A stretch of DNA of 64,000 bases from Methanobacteriota archaeon (GTDB lineage: Archaea; Thermoplasmatota; Poseidoniia; Poseidoniales; Thalassarchaeaceae). Every line of letters begins with the position of its first letter. Position 1 is the first letter of the stretch. The notes beneath the pieces are model-generated. The model made no database searches and was not told where the DNA came from. It worked only from the letters and a program-made list of their open reading frames with translations. The stretch covers positions 10,745-74,744 of the forward strand of contig PBWO01000034.1 in NCBI GenBank assembly GCA_002727275.1. Reading direction: 5' to 3'. Made by a program: the position numbers and the translations under genes. Shown here piece by piece: positions 42,101 through 51,300 of this stretch.

Positions 42101-43030
42101 ATGGTCACGCTGCTTCTGGCTTCGTCTCAAGACAATGCATCTGTCAATCTGCATCGCGCCATGCTCGAATTAGGAGGATGGTCGAAGCCAACCAACCTTC
42201 CTCACGGAACTATGCACCAACACATTTCCCGCGACGTCCATCTACTACTCATTGAAGAGTTACACATCCATGCGGACGGAATCGATTCAATCCATGAGGA
42301 AAATGCAGATTGCGAAATTGAAGAGGTTTTGATACTCTCAAGACACGTTTCGGCGACAAATACTCCCGCACTGACTCTTCACGCAATCGGAATTCCAGGT
42401 GAGACGCCTCATGGAGAAGAGGGTCAGGCTGGAGGGACAAAAGGGACAGTAGTGCCGCCTTCACCTAGGTTCGCTTCTCTATTCAGAGGGATGCTGGCAG
42501 AAGGTAAGTCTCGTGGACTCGATTCAGAATATGACCTGACTCTGGAGACGACTCATCACGGACCGGTTCTATCCAAACCAACTCTATACATCGAGATTGG
42601 CTCGACAGAGGACCAGTGGAACAGTAAGGAAGCAGGAGACGCATGGGCTAGCGTAATTTCGGACAATCTCGGTCTAGACGAATCTGTGCCAATTTCATGG
42701 CGAGAAGGCGAGGATGTCATGATTGGCTTAGGAGGCGGCCACTATGCCCCTAGGCACAAGGCGGTATTATCGGATTCAGAGTTATGGGTAGGACACATAT
42801 TGGCGAATTACGCTCTTCCTTTTGAGAATCCAGAAGAAGGAAAAGAGCCTATGGGAGCATGGAAGCATGCGATCCGAACCTCAGTTGAATCCACAATGTC
42901 AGCATTCCCGGGGGGTCAGTTGTTCGCGCATCTCGATAGGAAGTCGTTCAAGGGCTGGCAGCGAACTGCGATTCTGAGCCTTTTGGAAGAGTTGGAAGTG
43001 CCAGTCAGACGAGGAAAAGAGCTGAGTTGA
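42101..43030 (+). CDS. dtdA: D-aminoacyl-tRNA deacylase, archaeal DTD2 type
   Basis: 309 aa. Hydrolyses D-amino acids from mischarged tRNA. The start at 42101 gives MVTLLLASSQDNASVNLH, the normal family beginning; an upstream GTG at 42062 adds 13 unconserved residues. LILSRHVSATNTPALTLHAIG, LETTHHGPVLSKPTLYIEIGSTE and GLGGGHYAPRHKAV, rich in histidines that form the DTD2 active-site region, are all present, as is the C-terminal AHLDRKSFKGWQR. Length agrees with DTD2. Archaea and plants carry this family, supporting the archaeal assignment. Confidence 0.9.
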   Translation: MVTLLLASSQDNASVNLHRAMLELGGWSKPTNLPHGTMHQHISRDVHLLLIEELHIHADGIDSIHEENADCEIEEVLILSRHVSATNTPALTLHAIGIPGETPHGEEGQAGGTKGTVVPPSPRFASLFRGMLAEGKSRGLDSEYDLTLETTHHGPVLSKPTLYIEIGSTEDQWNSKEAGDAWASVISDNLGLDESVPISWREGEDVMIGLGGGHYAPRHKAVLSDSELWVGHILANYALPFENPEEGKEPMGAWKHAIRTSVESTMSAFPGGQLFAHLDRKSFKGWQRTAILSLLEELEVPVRRGKELS

Positions 43031-43072
43031 CTCTCGCAATTGTGAAGTCTTGTCCAGCCTTCCAGAGTATAG

Positions 43073-44050
43073 ATGAGACTGTTCGGACAGTTGGTAGTCG
43101 GCTTGATGCCTATTACTCCAAAGGCTTTCATCCGGTGGGTCTCAAAGAGATATGTCGCAGGCTCAGACATGCAAAGTGCGATTTCTCTGATGCGTGAAAT
43201 GAGCGACGAGGGGGCCTGTTTCACGGTCGATGTTCTGGGGGAGGAAATCAGTTCAATGGTGGAGGCCGAATTCTTCATTGAAGAGTACTCGACGCTAATA
43301 GATTCGATAATTGAAAACAATCTAGATGCGAACATCTCAATCAAACCAACTGCATTCGGTCTGCTGATTGACCCGGATGCTGCTATGTCTAACATCGAGG
43401 CTCTAGTCAGGAAGGCAGCACAGCACAATATGTTCGTTCGCTTGGACATGGAGGATCACAGACTCACTGATTCAACAATCGATGTTTGCACCGCTATGCA
43501 CGAGAAAGGCCTCCTCAATATCGGAGTAGTATTGCAGGGCAGACTAATGCGAACTTTATCCGACATCAGCGATATTTGTGCTGCTACTGGTAAGAACACT
43601 GATTTCAGAATCTGTAAAGGAATATACCTAGAGCCTGAGAACATTGCGCACACGAAATACTGGGAAATCGTGCATGGCACTAACGATGCCATAGATGCCA
43701 TGCTTGACTCGGGGGCCTATACTGCCATCGCATCACATGACAACCCAGTCATTGCCCACTCTCTGGTAGCTCTGAAGAGTCGAGACATGGGCCCTGGGAA
43801 ACCCGACCCAAGACACTCAGAATCGCCCGAATTATCTGCGGGTAAGGGGCCCGGATACGAGTTCCAGTTTCTCCTTGGAGTAAGGGGTGATGTCAGACGT
43901 AAACTCTCAGAGCAAGGACATACGACAAGAGTCTACGTTCCATACGGCACCAAGTGGTATGAGTACAGCATGCGCCGACTCAGAGAGAATCCCGAAATCG
44001 CCTTCCATGTGACCAAGGCGCTTCTAATGCCATGGACCAACAAGCGCTAG
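43073..44050 (+). CDS. Proline dehydrogenase
   Basis: 325 aa FAD-dependent enzyme oxidising proline to pyrroline-5-carboxylate, a TIM-barrel fold. ISIKPTAFGLLIDP, FVRLDMEDHRLTD, IGVVLQGRLMRT, FRICKGIYLEPE and the C-terminal YVPYGTKWYEYSMRRLRENPE (substrate-binding arginines) match monofunctional PRODH. Length is typical. No P5C dehydrogenase is in the window, so the second step must be elsewhere. Its product path to glutamate links it functionally with the glutamate dehydrogenase at 26946. Confidence 0.92.
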   Translation: MRLFGQLVVGLMPITPKAFIRWVSKRYVAGSDMQSAISLMREMSDEGACFTVDVLGEEISSMVEAEFFIEEYSTLIDSIIENNLDANISIKPTAFGLLIDPDAAMSNIEALVRKAAQHNMFVRLDMEDHRLTDSTIDVCTAMHEKGLLNIGVVLQGRLMRTLSDISDICAATGKNTDFRICKGIYLEPENIAHTKYWEIVHGTNDAIDAMLDSGAYTAIASHDNPVIAHSLVALKSRDMGPGKPDPRHSESPELSAGKGPGYEFQFLLGVRGDVRRKLSEQGHTTRVYVPYGTKWYEYSMRRLRENPEIAFHVTKALLMPWTNKR

Positions 44051-44051
44051 T

Positions 44052-44651
44052 CTAATTGATTGGGTGCAAGTAAATTCGGCGAAGGTCGGAAGCTGCCCTA
44101 GTCCCTCTGAGAGTTCTGCCCTTGCCAGTGTGTAGGGCCCTGATTCGCCAACGCCTACCTTCTACTTCGATTACATTGCCACAAGAGAACTCCTGTTCGG
44201 GACTGCACTCTAATGCTCCAGAAGAACTCTCTTCGCCATCTGTCATAGTGATTCTGACCGTGACCCTATCTCGGCGCACAGCCCAAGCAGCTTTGATTTC
44301 TGTGACAGGCAAGGACTTTCGGGGTCGAGAGGCGGCACCGTCAATCCTAGATATCTCCCAGTGAGCAGAGTCCCATTCGAAAACCTCTCCCACAGCTAGA
44401 AACTCGTCTTCGTCAACCTCAATTTCTGCGGCTCTGCTTGAAGCGCCCTCTGAAAGAGTGAAGCCCAGCTTCACTGCTTTGGGCGGACGCATGACGATTG
44501 TCTGGACCTTGCCACATTCCAAGCATCTGGCTAGCACATCGACCCCACTTCCACGAGGAGTCCTACGGAGCTCTTCATGCTCGGTGGTCTGAGCGCAATT
44601 AATGCACTCTGCTGATTGTGGTCCCGCATCATCATCAAGACCGTCTGTCAT
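44052..44651 (-). CDS. HVO_0476-type zinc-finger protein
   Basis: 199 aa from the ATG at 44651 (a GTG at 44675 would add 8 residues). Two cysteine pairs, CINC and CLEC separated by about 25 residues, form an N-terminal zinc finger followed by VQTIVMRPPKAVKLGFTLSEG, EWDSAHWEISRID and CGNVIEVEGRRWRIRALHTG, a layout I recall from an archaeal family without a proven role. The C-terminal two-thirds looks like beta-barrel RNA- or protein-binding sequence. It ends one base after the proline dehydrogenase stop, tail-to-tail, and is divergent from the methyltransferase-like gene. Confidence 0.75.
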   Translation of the reverse strand: MTDGLDDDAGPQSAECINCAQTTEHEELRRTPRGSGVDVLARCLECGKVQTIVMRPPKAVKLGFTLSEGASSRAAEIEVDEDEFLAVGEVFEWDSAHWEISRIDGAASRPRKSLPVTEIKAAWAVRRDRVTVRITMTDGEESSSGALECSPEQEFSCGNVIEVEGRRWRIRALHTGKGRTLRGTRAASDLRRIYLHPIN

Positions 44652-44726
44652 GTGTCTTCGGCAGTCGTCGTCCACTTGAAACCATCCAATGCGATGATTG
44701 AATAGAAGTCGCCCAGAGCAGACACC

Positions 44727-45518
44727 GTGTCTGCCGTAGATGGAGGATTCGGACTCCCCCAGATGTCAGAGGAAGAGATGTTCTCATTACTACTCTCCGA
44801 GGATGCTGATAGAGACGATTCCGAACCGGCGATTGCAGCAGGAATAGGAGAGCAGATGCTGCACATGAGCCTGCGTCCACTACCGCGTTCAATGCGAACT
44901 CGAATCAGAGATATTTCGGGTAGAATTCCTGCGAAGAATGCAGTATTGATTGGAGGTGGAATTGGGCATCTTTCAGCTTGGTTACTCGATTTGTGGTGCG
45001 GCGACCCTGCGAATCTCCCTGAAATCCCTCCATCTAGGCCGGACAGTTTCCGTATCGTTGAGCCCGGGGGAAAATTCGGAGTAATTATTGACAGACTCAT
45101 CAGGAGACACGGAGCGGAAGGCTGGACACAGATTATCCAGATGCCTTGGAATGAATTGGCTGCCGAAGCAGCCACGTGGTCGGCAGCAACTGCGGCACTT
45201 CCGCAAAATGCCAAACCATCTCCTTTGCCTCTGCCAATCGACCTCGTGGTTGTCGATGTTCCAGAGGATGAGAGGGCTACGACAGCGAGATCTGCCTTCG
45301 ACCTACTCTCTGCAGGAGGAGTTCTATTGGTGCAGGAGCCTGAGGTTCCCACGGGAGATGTCGGGGTAGCCGATTCACCTTCAGAGATGACTTCCGCTCA
45401 GAAGAAGGTGGAATCTTTCAATCAATGGATATCTTTTGTCAAGCATGTCAGTGACAATCATTCCCTAGGATTCGTAGAACTGACCGGAGGAACTCTCGCA
45501 GTACTCCGTCGAACCTGA
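44727..45518 (+). CDS. Methyltransferase-like Rossmann protein
   Basis: 263 aa (GTG start; an ATG at 44763 is possible). NAVLIGGGIGHLSAWLLDLW resembles a SAM-binding motif I, FRIVEPGGKFGVIIDRLI a motif II acidic region, and PIDLVVVDVPEDERATTARSAFDLLSAGGVLLVQEP motifs IV-V in strand-helix order, so a class I methyltransferase fold is likely. No substrate-specific motif. An antisense frame of 234 codons covers much of it; the plus frame is preferred because it carries the fold pattern. The last 61 bases overlap the end of the opposing subtilase gene. Confidence 0.62.
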   Translation: MSAVDGGFGLPQMSEEEMFSLLLSEDADRDDSEPAIAAGIGEQMLHMSLRPLPRSMRTRIRDISGRIPAKNAVLIGGGIGHLSAWLLDLWCGDPANLPEIPPSRPDSFRIVEPGGKFGVIIDRLIRRHGAEGWTQIIQMPWNELAAEAATWSAATAALPQNAKPSPLPLPIDLVVVDVPEDERATTARSAFDLLSAGGVLLVQEPEVPTGDVGVADSPSEMTSAQKKVESFNQWISFVKHVSDNHSLGFVELTGGTLAVLRRT

Positions 45519-46753
45519 ATCGTCTCACTCACTTCCCCTTCAATAACAGGTTGCATGGGATTCGAGATTTCTACCATCGAGGAAGAGGTGTTTCCTAATG
45601 ATTCGAGCAACAAATCAACCCTAAGAAGTCCGTATCCATAATGGTCATCATGCTCGCTCTGACCTTCTTTCATCTGCGAATTCCCACTGATTAAATCCTT
45701 CATCTGAGCTACCGCTCCAGGCCCACCTGCATCGCCTTCACGCTGTAATTCAGGATGTTCTTCCAGTATCAGGGACAAAGCACCAGAAACCCACGCAGTA
45801 GATGCAGAAGTCCCACTGGACCAACCCCACCATGAGCCCGAACTCAATCCTCCTGCCAACAGAATTGGAACTTCGTGTCCTGGTGCGACGACTTCCGGTT
45901 TCTTGTCTGGATCGCTTCTCGGGAAGATTGGGTTGGGCCAGATTCTGCCGTCGTTGTCACCTTGTGAGCTGCCCATCCAAATTGCACCCGTGCGAGTTAC
46001 TCCTCCGACACAGATTACATCCTCAACTGAGCCAGGAGATTCGACATCTCCATCATCATCCTCGCCATCGTTCCCCGCAGCAGCCACTACATACACTCCC
46101 TGGTTGATTGCATCTTCGACCGCTTCCTCCAGAGCATCAGTGGTGAAAAGACCAGACCCGAATCCTTGTGCGCCCCCTAGACTCAGAGAAATAACATCTG
46201 CCTGACTGGCCACACACCAGTCTACAGACTCGGCAATATTTTCATCATTGCCAATGCCCTGGTCATCTATCGCTTTAGCGACTAGCAAGCTTACCCCTGG
46301 AGCATTACCTGTCAAACCATCTTCAGCAACAATGATTCCAGCCATCGCCGTCCCATGTCCTTCATCATCGTAGGGAGAATCCGAATTGCCTATTGCATCA
46401 TGCCACCCTACAAGATTCATCTTCTGCAAATCGCGATGGTCGGAATCAATTCCTGAATCGACTATACACAGCACCACTCCTGTACCATCTCCAGAAACAG
46501 CATCTACTCCTGTCATGTCTCTATACTCGTCTTCCCAGGTCAGTAATGCAGAAGGCGGCCCACCAATCGTTATGTTTGCAGCCTGAGAGATAATCCATAG
46601 GCCTGCAATGGCTAAACTCAGTAGAACAATCAATCCTGCAGAAACCCCAATGACTAGTTTCAGAGAATCCCCTTGTCCACTTTTCGATTCCGAATAGTCA
46701 AGCAACTCGTTTTCAAAACCATTATCTGCGTCAATATCCACTTCATCTGACAA
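45458..46753 (-). CDS. Membrane-anchored subtilisin-like serine protease (S8)
   Basis: 431 aa. An N-terminal cytoplasmic stretch of ~30 residues is followed by one membrane helix (about 32-55, LKLVIGVSAGLIVLLSLAIAG), placing the catalytic domain outside. The triad is complete: Asp99 (IVDSGID), His133 (GHGTAMAG), Ser316 (SGTSASTAWVSG), with oxyanion Asn228 (AAAGNDG). No propeptide is evident, which is uncommon in secreted subtilases; the anchor may keep it at the cell surface. Fits a proteolytic heterotroph. Separated from the membrane protein gene upstream by 17 bases, so probably one transcript. Confidence 0.92.
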   Translation of the reverse strand: MSDEVDIDADNGFENELLDYSESKSGQGDSLKLVIGVSAGLIVLLSLAIAGLWIISQAANITIGGPPSALLTWEDEYRDMTGVDAVSGDGTGVVLCIVDSGIDSDHRDLQKMNLVGWHDAIGNSDSPYDDEGHGTAMAGIIVAEDGLTGNAPGVSLLVAKAIDDQGIGNDENIAESVDWCVASQADVISLSLGGAQGFGSGLFTTDALEEAVEDAINQGVYVVAAAGNDGEDDDGDVESPGSVEDVICVGGVTRTGAIWMGSSQGDNDGRIWPNPIFPRSDPDKKPEVVAPGHEVPILLAGGLSSGSWWGWSSGTSASTAWVSGALSLILEEHPELQREGDAGGPGAVAQMKDLISGNSQMKEGQSEHDDHYGYGLLRVDLLLESLGNTSSSMVEISNPMQPVIEGEVSETIQVRRSTARVPPVSSTNPRE

Positions 46754-46770
46754 ATGACCACCTTAGGATA

Positions 46771-47937
46771 TTACCATGCTTCAGGTCTACTGAAGTGACT
46801 CACTACTGTGGTGTTAGATTTACAACTTGGGCATTCAATTCTGATAGGAAGGGCTGAGTCACACTCAGGGCATTTGGTTCCTGGCTTACCCGAGCCGGAA
46901 CAACTCTCCGAGCAAGGCACCTCTATTCGGCCCCCGTCGTGTCTGGCTGCCGGAGTACTGCCCGAACATATCGGGCACTTGCCCTGCTCAGCCTCTTGGA
47001 CGGGCTCAGGTGCGTCTCCAGATACTTCTCTAGCTCTAACTGATTGGATCCTATCTTCTGCATCTCCAAGCATGAATTGAGGATACCAAAGCACGTGAAC
47101 CAATAACACAGATGCAAAGAATCCTGTAATTACGAATATCGCAACTAGTAGATTGCTATAATCTTCGATAGGTGGTCTTTGAGCAATGGCGTGTGCACCA
47201 GACCACGACATCAGGTTAATCATAATCATCCATGCACCTAGGGCAAGACTCCATACTCTCAGACTATGGTCTCTCCAAGCCTTCTGTACCACACGTGGGT
47301 CCGGATGTGCATGCCTCTCTTGCACATGAATATCCCTAGTCTCAATGACCGCTCGATGTACGACAACTATTGCCAGGAAGAACAAAATCAGATTCGACAT
47401 TACTAGCGTAGCCCAATCTCCTATGGTCGTTGAACTGGGGAAGTCGGGTTTATCGGAATGAGCACTAATGGAGCCCAACTGAACCACAATCATACCTAGC
47501 CAAAGATAAACTAGATTTTCTCTCATTATCGGATATTTTCCCCACATAGTGATGAAGACGCCAGTCCATGCAATCAGAGAAAGCAAAGCCATCATGAGAG
47601 ATAGATCAGAGAGATTCCTAAAACCAGTTAGTCCGAATCTATTGTAATCTCCCCCAGTTGCAAGCTCTCCAATACCGAGGTCCCATGAGCCCAATACCAG
47701 TGCAATGAAGGCCAATCCAATGCTAGTCAATTCTCCGATATTCCATCTCCTTCGAATCATAGTTAGATGGAAAATAGAATCCTCTCTAATGACATCCAAG
47801 AATGCCAAACGCTCATCTTTTTCAGATAGCCGAAAACCCAACTCTATGTCAGTTAGGCGGAAGGACTCAATTCCATTGCCGACCACATCCGGACTGTCAC
47901 TGCCGCCCTCGCCCACGACAACCCCGAATAGAGGCAC
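46771..47937 (-). CDS. Unknown multi-pass membrane protein with C-terminal zinc-ribbon-like cysteines
   Basis: 388 aa. About six membrane helices between residues ~75 and ~290 (IGLAFIALVLGSW, LMMALLSLIAWTGVFITMW, LVYLWLGMIVVQLG, LVMSNLILFFLAIVVVHRAV, SLALGAWMIMINLMSW, LLVAIFVITGFFASVLLVHVLW). The C-terminal ~70 residues hold four cysteine pairs, CPICSGS, CSESC, CPECDS, CPSCKS, likely one or two zinc ribbons on the cytoplasmic side. No family recognised. Directly upstream of the subtilase, so a shared envelope role is possible but unproven. Confidence 0.65.
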   Translation of the reverse strand: MPLFGVVVGEGGSDSPDVVGNGIESFRLTDIELGFRLSEKDERLAFLDVIREDSIFHLTMIRRRWNIGELTSIGLAFIALVLGSWDLGIGELATGGDYNRFGLTGFRNLSDLSLMMALLSLIAWTGVFITMWGKYPIMRENLVYLWLGMIVVQLGSISAHSDKPDFPSSTTIGDWATLVMSNLILFFLAIVVVHRAVIETRDIHVQERHAHPDPRVVQKAWRDHSLRVWSLALGAWMIMINLMSWSGAHAIAQRPPIEDYSNLLVAIFVITGFFASVLLVHVLWYPQFMLGDAEDRIQSVRAREVSGDAPEPVQEAEQGKCPICSGSTPAARHDGGRIEVPCSESCSGSGKPGTKCPECDSALPIRIECPSCKSNTTVVSHFSRPEAW

Positions 47938-47987
47938 CGAATAAGGGACGCGCTAGTTGAGGACTGCGGATGCACGAACAAGAAAGG

Positions 47988-48073
47988 TGGCGCCGAGAGG
48001 GAGATTTGAACTCCCGAGGGAAAATCCCACATGATTTCCAGTCATGCGCAATACCGGGCTATGCGATCTCGGC
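47988..48073 (-). tRNA. tRNA-Ser (anticodon GGA)
   Basis: Class II tRNA: acceptor GCCGAGA/TCTCGGC, anticodon stem-loop CATGA-CTGGAAA-TCATG, variable arm GGGA-TTTT-CCC, T arm GGGAG-TTCAAAT-CTCCC, discriminator G and encoded CCA (TGG at 47988-47990 on the plus strand). No intron. Confidence 0.95.
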
Positions 48074-48176
48074 TGGCAGCCCTACGAGTAACAATCCCGA
48101 CTTGAGTTTGTTGATGGATAAAGCATCCAAGTCCCATCGTAGCGATTAAATCAGCCCCATCGATGGAAGGCCTGCC

Positions 48177-48251
48177 GCCACTGTGGCTTAGGGGTATAGC
48201 GTCGCCTTGGTAAGGCGAAGGTCGGGGGTTCAATTCCCCCCAGTGGCTCCA
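48177..48251 (+). tRNA. tRNA-Thr (anticodon GGU)
   Basis: Acceptor GCCACTG/CAGTGGC, anticodon stem-loop TCGCC-TTGGTAA-GGCGA, T arm GGGGG-TTCAATT-CCCCC, discriminator T and encoded CCA at 48249-48251. No intron. Divergent from the tRNA-Ser gene. Confidence 0.96.
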
Positions 48252-48295
48252 TTTAATTCAACAATAATTACAATGAGAATATACATCCAAATGAG

Positions 48296-48312
48296 TCTGT
48301 TCGTAGAACAGA
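48296..48312. promoter_or_regulatory. Inverted repeat before the 2264-aa surface protein
   Basis: TCTGTTC-GTA-GAACAGA, perfect 7-base arms, 15 bases before the ATG at 48328 (39 bases before the second in-frame ATG at 48352). Could be an operator or leader hairpin; chance cannot be excluded. Confidence 0.3.
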
Positions 48313-48327
48313 ACCAATTCATTCATA

Positions 48328-51300
48328 ATGCACCTAAACCCACGTGACAACATGCCAGCCGAGCGGAAGACAGTTGCGAGTTTACTCGTACTGCTAATTT
48401 TGATTGCACCATTGACAACAGCGGACACAGCCTCATGGGATGGTCCGACTAGTGTGAATACCCAGGGGGGGACTGCTACAATCCAAGGATTCGAAGTCCC
48501 CGGAAATGCCACCGTATTAGATGCATGGTTACATGTTTCTGATTCTCCGATGGCAGGGTCTACCATCGCAACAACTGTATGGGATCAAGATGTAATTGTC
48601 AATGGAACGTTGACTGGCACAACTACAGATCTAATCTCGGGACAGTTGTCCTTAGAAGATGACATGACTCTATCTCAGATTACCGACTTAGACATTGGAA
48701 ATTACACGATTGACCTGAATGGCAGGTACACTGCAGGGCCGGTCCCTCTCGTAATGACAGAGTTTGAACTTGCAAATGGGTATTCTCCGCATTCTCATTG
48801 CAACAATCTGACCGGATACAATCTCAGTGCAGGTTTTGACGAGGATAACAGTGGCGGGTTAACTGGCGCAGAAATCGCCTCGTCGCATTATCTCTGTCAA
48901 ACCAGTCATGTTGTCCAGGGGGGCAATGGGAGAGTGGCAAATGGTACTCTGGTCAACGGTAGTTTCAGCTCTTCTACGACCACAATACCTGCCGGTAATT
49001 CTACCTGTTCTGAGGGCGGAATTGTGCTTACATACGGCAATGACTACGGATTATACTACGACGACAACTACGCACTCAATGCGACTGAAGTTGACGGCGA
49101 GTTAATTTTCTGTAATCGCCCAGTTCACTGGTTTGCCACCAATCTGGAGTTGAATGGAACTATCTTAGGATCCGAGCAGACCCTGCCTCATGGAGTAGTA
49201 CCCTCTCGTGCTAGTGAGGGCAAGATTGTAGTCGGCACTAATCCCGGAACTCCTTTCCCTGCAGACACTGATGCATGGTTCTCATTCCCTGTTGCTGTTC
49301 AATTAGCCAGCAAACAAGTCAATTACGACCTGTCCTATGATATCTGGCATCATCTGGATGGCAGTGAAGCAGGAGCATGGCTTGAGTATCGAACTAGAAC
49401 TGCAGCAGGCTATGGAGATTGGACTTGGATTCAGCCTGATGGCGGATATCCTTACTCCATCTCTCATGCGAACCTATCTGTAAATGGAGCACCATCGGGT
49501 GCACTACCGGTCTACAGTGGAACAGGACACAGCGGTTGGATTTCAGACTCACTAAACCTCTCAACCATTCCTGGAATGTCTAATGACTCCGTGAATGAAC
49601 TGAAATTCAGATTTAGGGTTTGGACTTCTGAAGACTCTGACCTACGCCCAGGTGTTTTCATCGACAACATCTTGGTTCACAACGATGGTTCTGGAGGCGC
49701 AGTTTGGCATCATGGATGCGACAGGAATGGATACCACTACCAACCATATGGCACGAATCAGTGTAGATATTCGAACAACGTAATTGGTAGTCTACAGACC
49801 CAAGTCAATCTCACATCTGTAACTGACATGATATTCACTCTCCATTGGGATCTAGAGGGCTCATCATGGGACAATCTCTGCATCGAACTTTCGAACAATG
49901 GCGGCACATCTTGGACAGATATTAGCTCTACAGGAGGCTCGCCCACTACCACTCAATGCAGGTCTCGTTCCGGTAATATACCCGGTAGTGGATATACCGA
50001 TATGAGTGGAATTACTCATACAGATGACTCTGGGGGGCCGGTCGATATTTCTGTGTCCGTGCCTGCCACACATCGGGTTGCGAATGCTCAACTCAGATTT
50101 GTAGTTCAGACTGACGCCTCTGTACAATATGGGGGATCCTCAACCACTGACCCCGATGGTCGTGAGGGACTTACTGTATATTCTTTCAAAGGGCTCGCTG
50201 CTAGCGGCGCTCAATTATTCCACACCGAGATAGGCTCAGTCACTGCTAATACATATGCAACTGGAGTCAATGAATGGCGTTTGTTGACATTGAATTCAGG
50301 CTACTACAGCAAAGTCTTCGGCTTTGAGGACTCTGATGCTTCGGATCCAGAAGCCGACGATGCGCCTGGTTTCCAGAGAGGCACCAATGTGAATAATTGC
50401 GGAATGACGACTTGCAAATTCATTCTGGATCATTATTCTGATACAGACGACGAATTTGGCCCAACTAGTGCCAGTTCTTTCCCCTATGCTTACGCTATCG
50501 GCGGTGAAGGAACGATGACCTCAGTAATCAGCAACGCATACCTAATGACTCCGACCTACAGTGTACCAGATACAGGACTTACAGAGTTTGTATTCGATCA
50601 CTGGATTTGTATGAATTACTACACTTACATCGGAGGTGCTATCTTCATGCAGGTAAATGGAGGCTCTTGGCAGCATTATGATCCAGGAACTTACACTACT
50701 ACGATGTACACTTTTGCGAGTACTACCGTCCTCGATGGACTGGGCATTTGGACTACGGTCCATTGCGGAGTCGATAATTTCGAAACTGTTGCTATCGACC
50801 TATCTCCTTGGAGGGGCGATGACGTTAGATTCAGATTCATTGCTGCAGCCAAGTATTCTGACGATGACTCCGGATGGTTCATCGACAACATCGGACTCAG
50901 ACAGGCCAACTTCAGTTCACCTGGAACTTGGATTAGTGATGAATTCCAGCTGGGCCAGCAAGATCGGTTTGACTACGGAATCATCGAAGTCACAGGTACT
51001 GCAGATGATTATGCAAACAATACTCTGACAGGCACCCTAATGGATGCAAATACTATGGCACCTATTCCGGGGTATTCTGGAGTTGATTTCCCAATTAGCC
51101 TAGCCGGTTTAGATGTGGACACTCACTCTCAACTGAGGCTTCAACTGGATCTTGATACTCAAAATCCCGTCTCTACTCCAACAGTCGAGGAAATCAGAAT
51201 TGGAGGGTCCAGAATCTTATCTTCAGCTATGGGGGGACTAAATGGATGGGACATTTCTAACGGAATCGAGGTCATCGACGGAGCTCTAAATGCTACTTCT

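Noticed and set aside
44648..45352. 234-codon open frame on the minus strand opposite the methyltransferase-like gene
   Set aside because: Its translation has no recognisable domain and is low in pattern, while the plus strand shows an ordered Rossmann layout.
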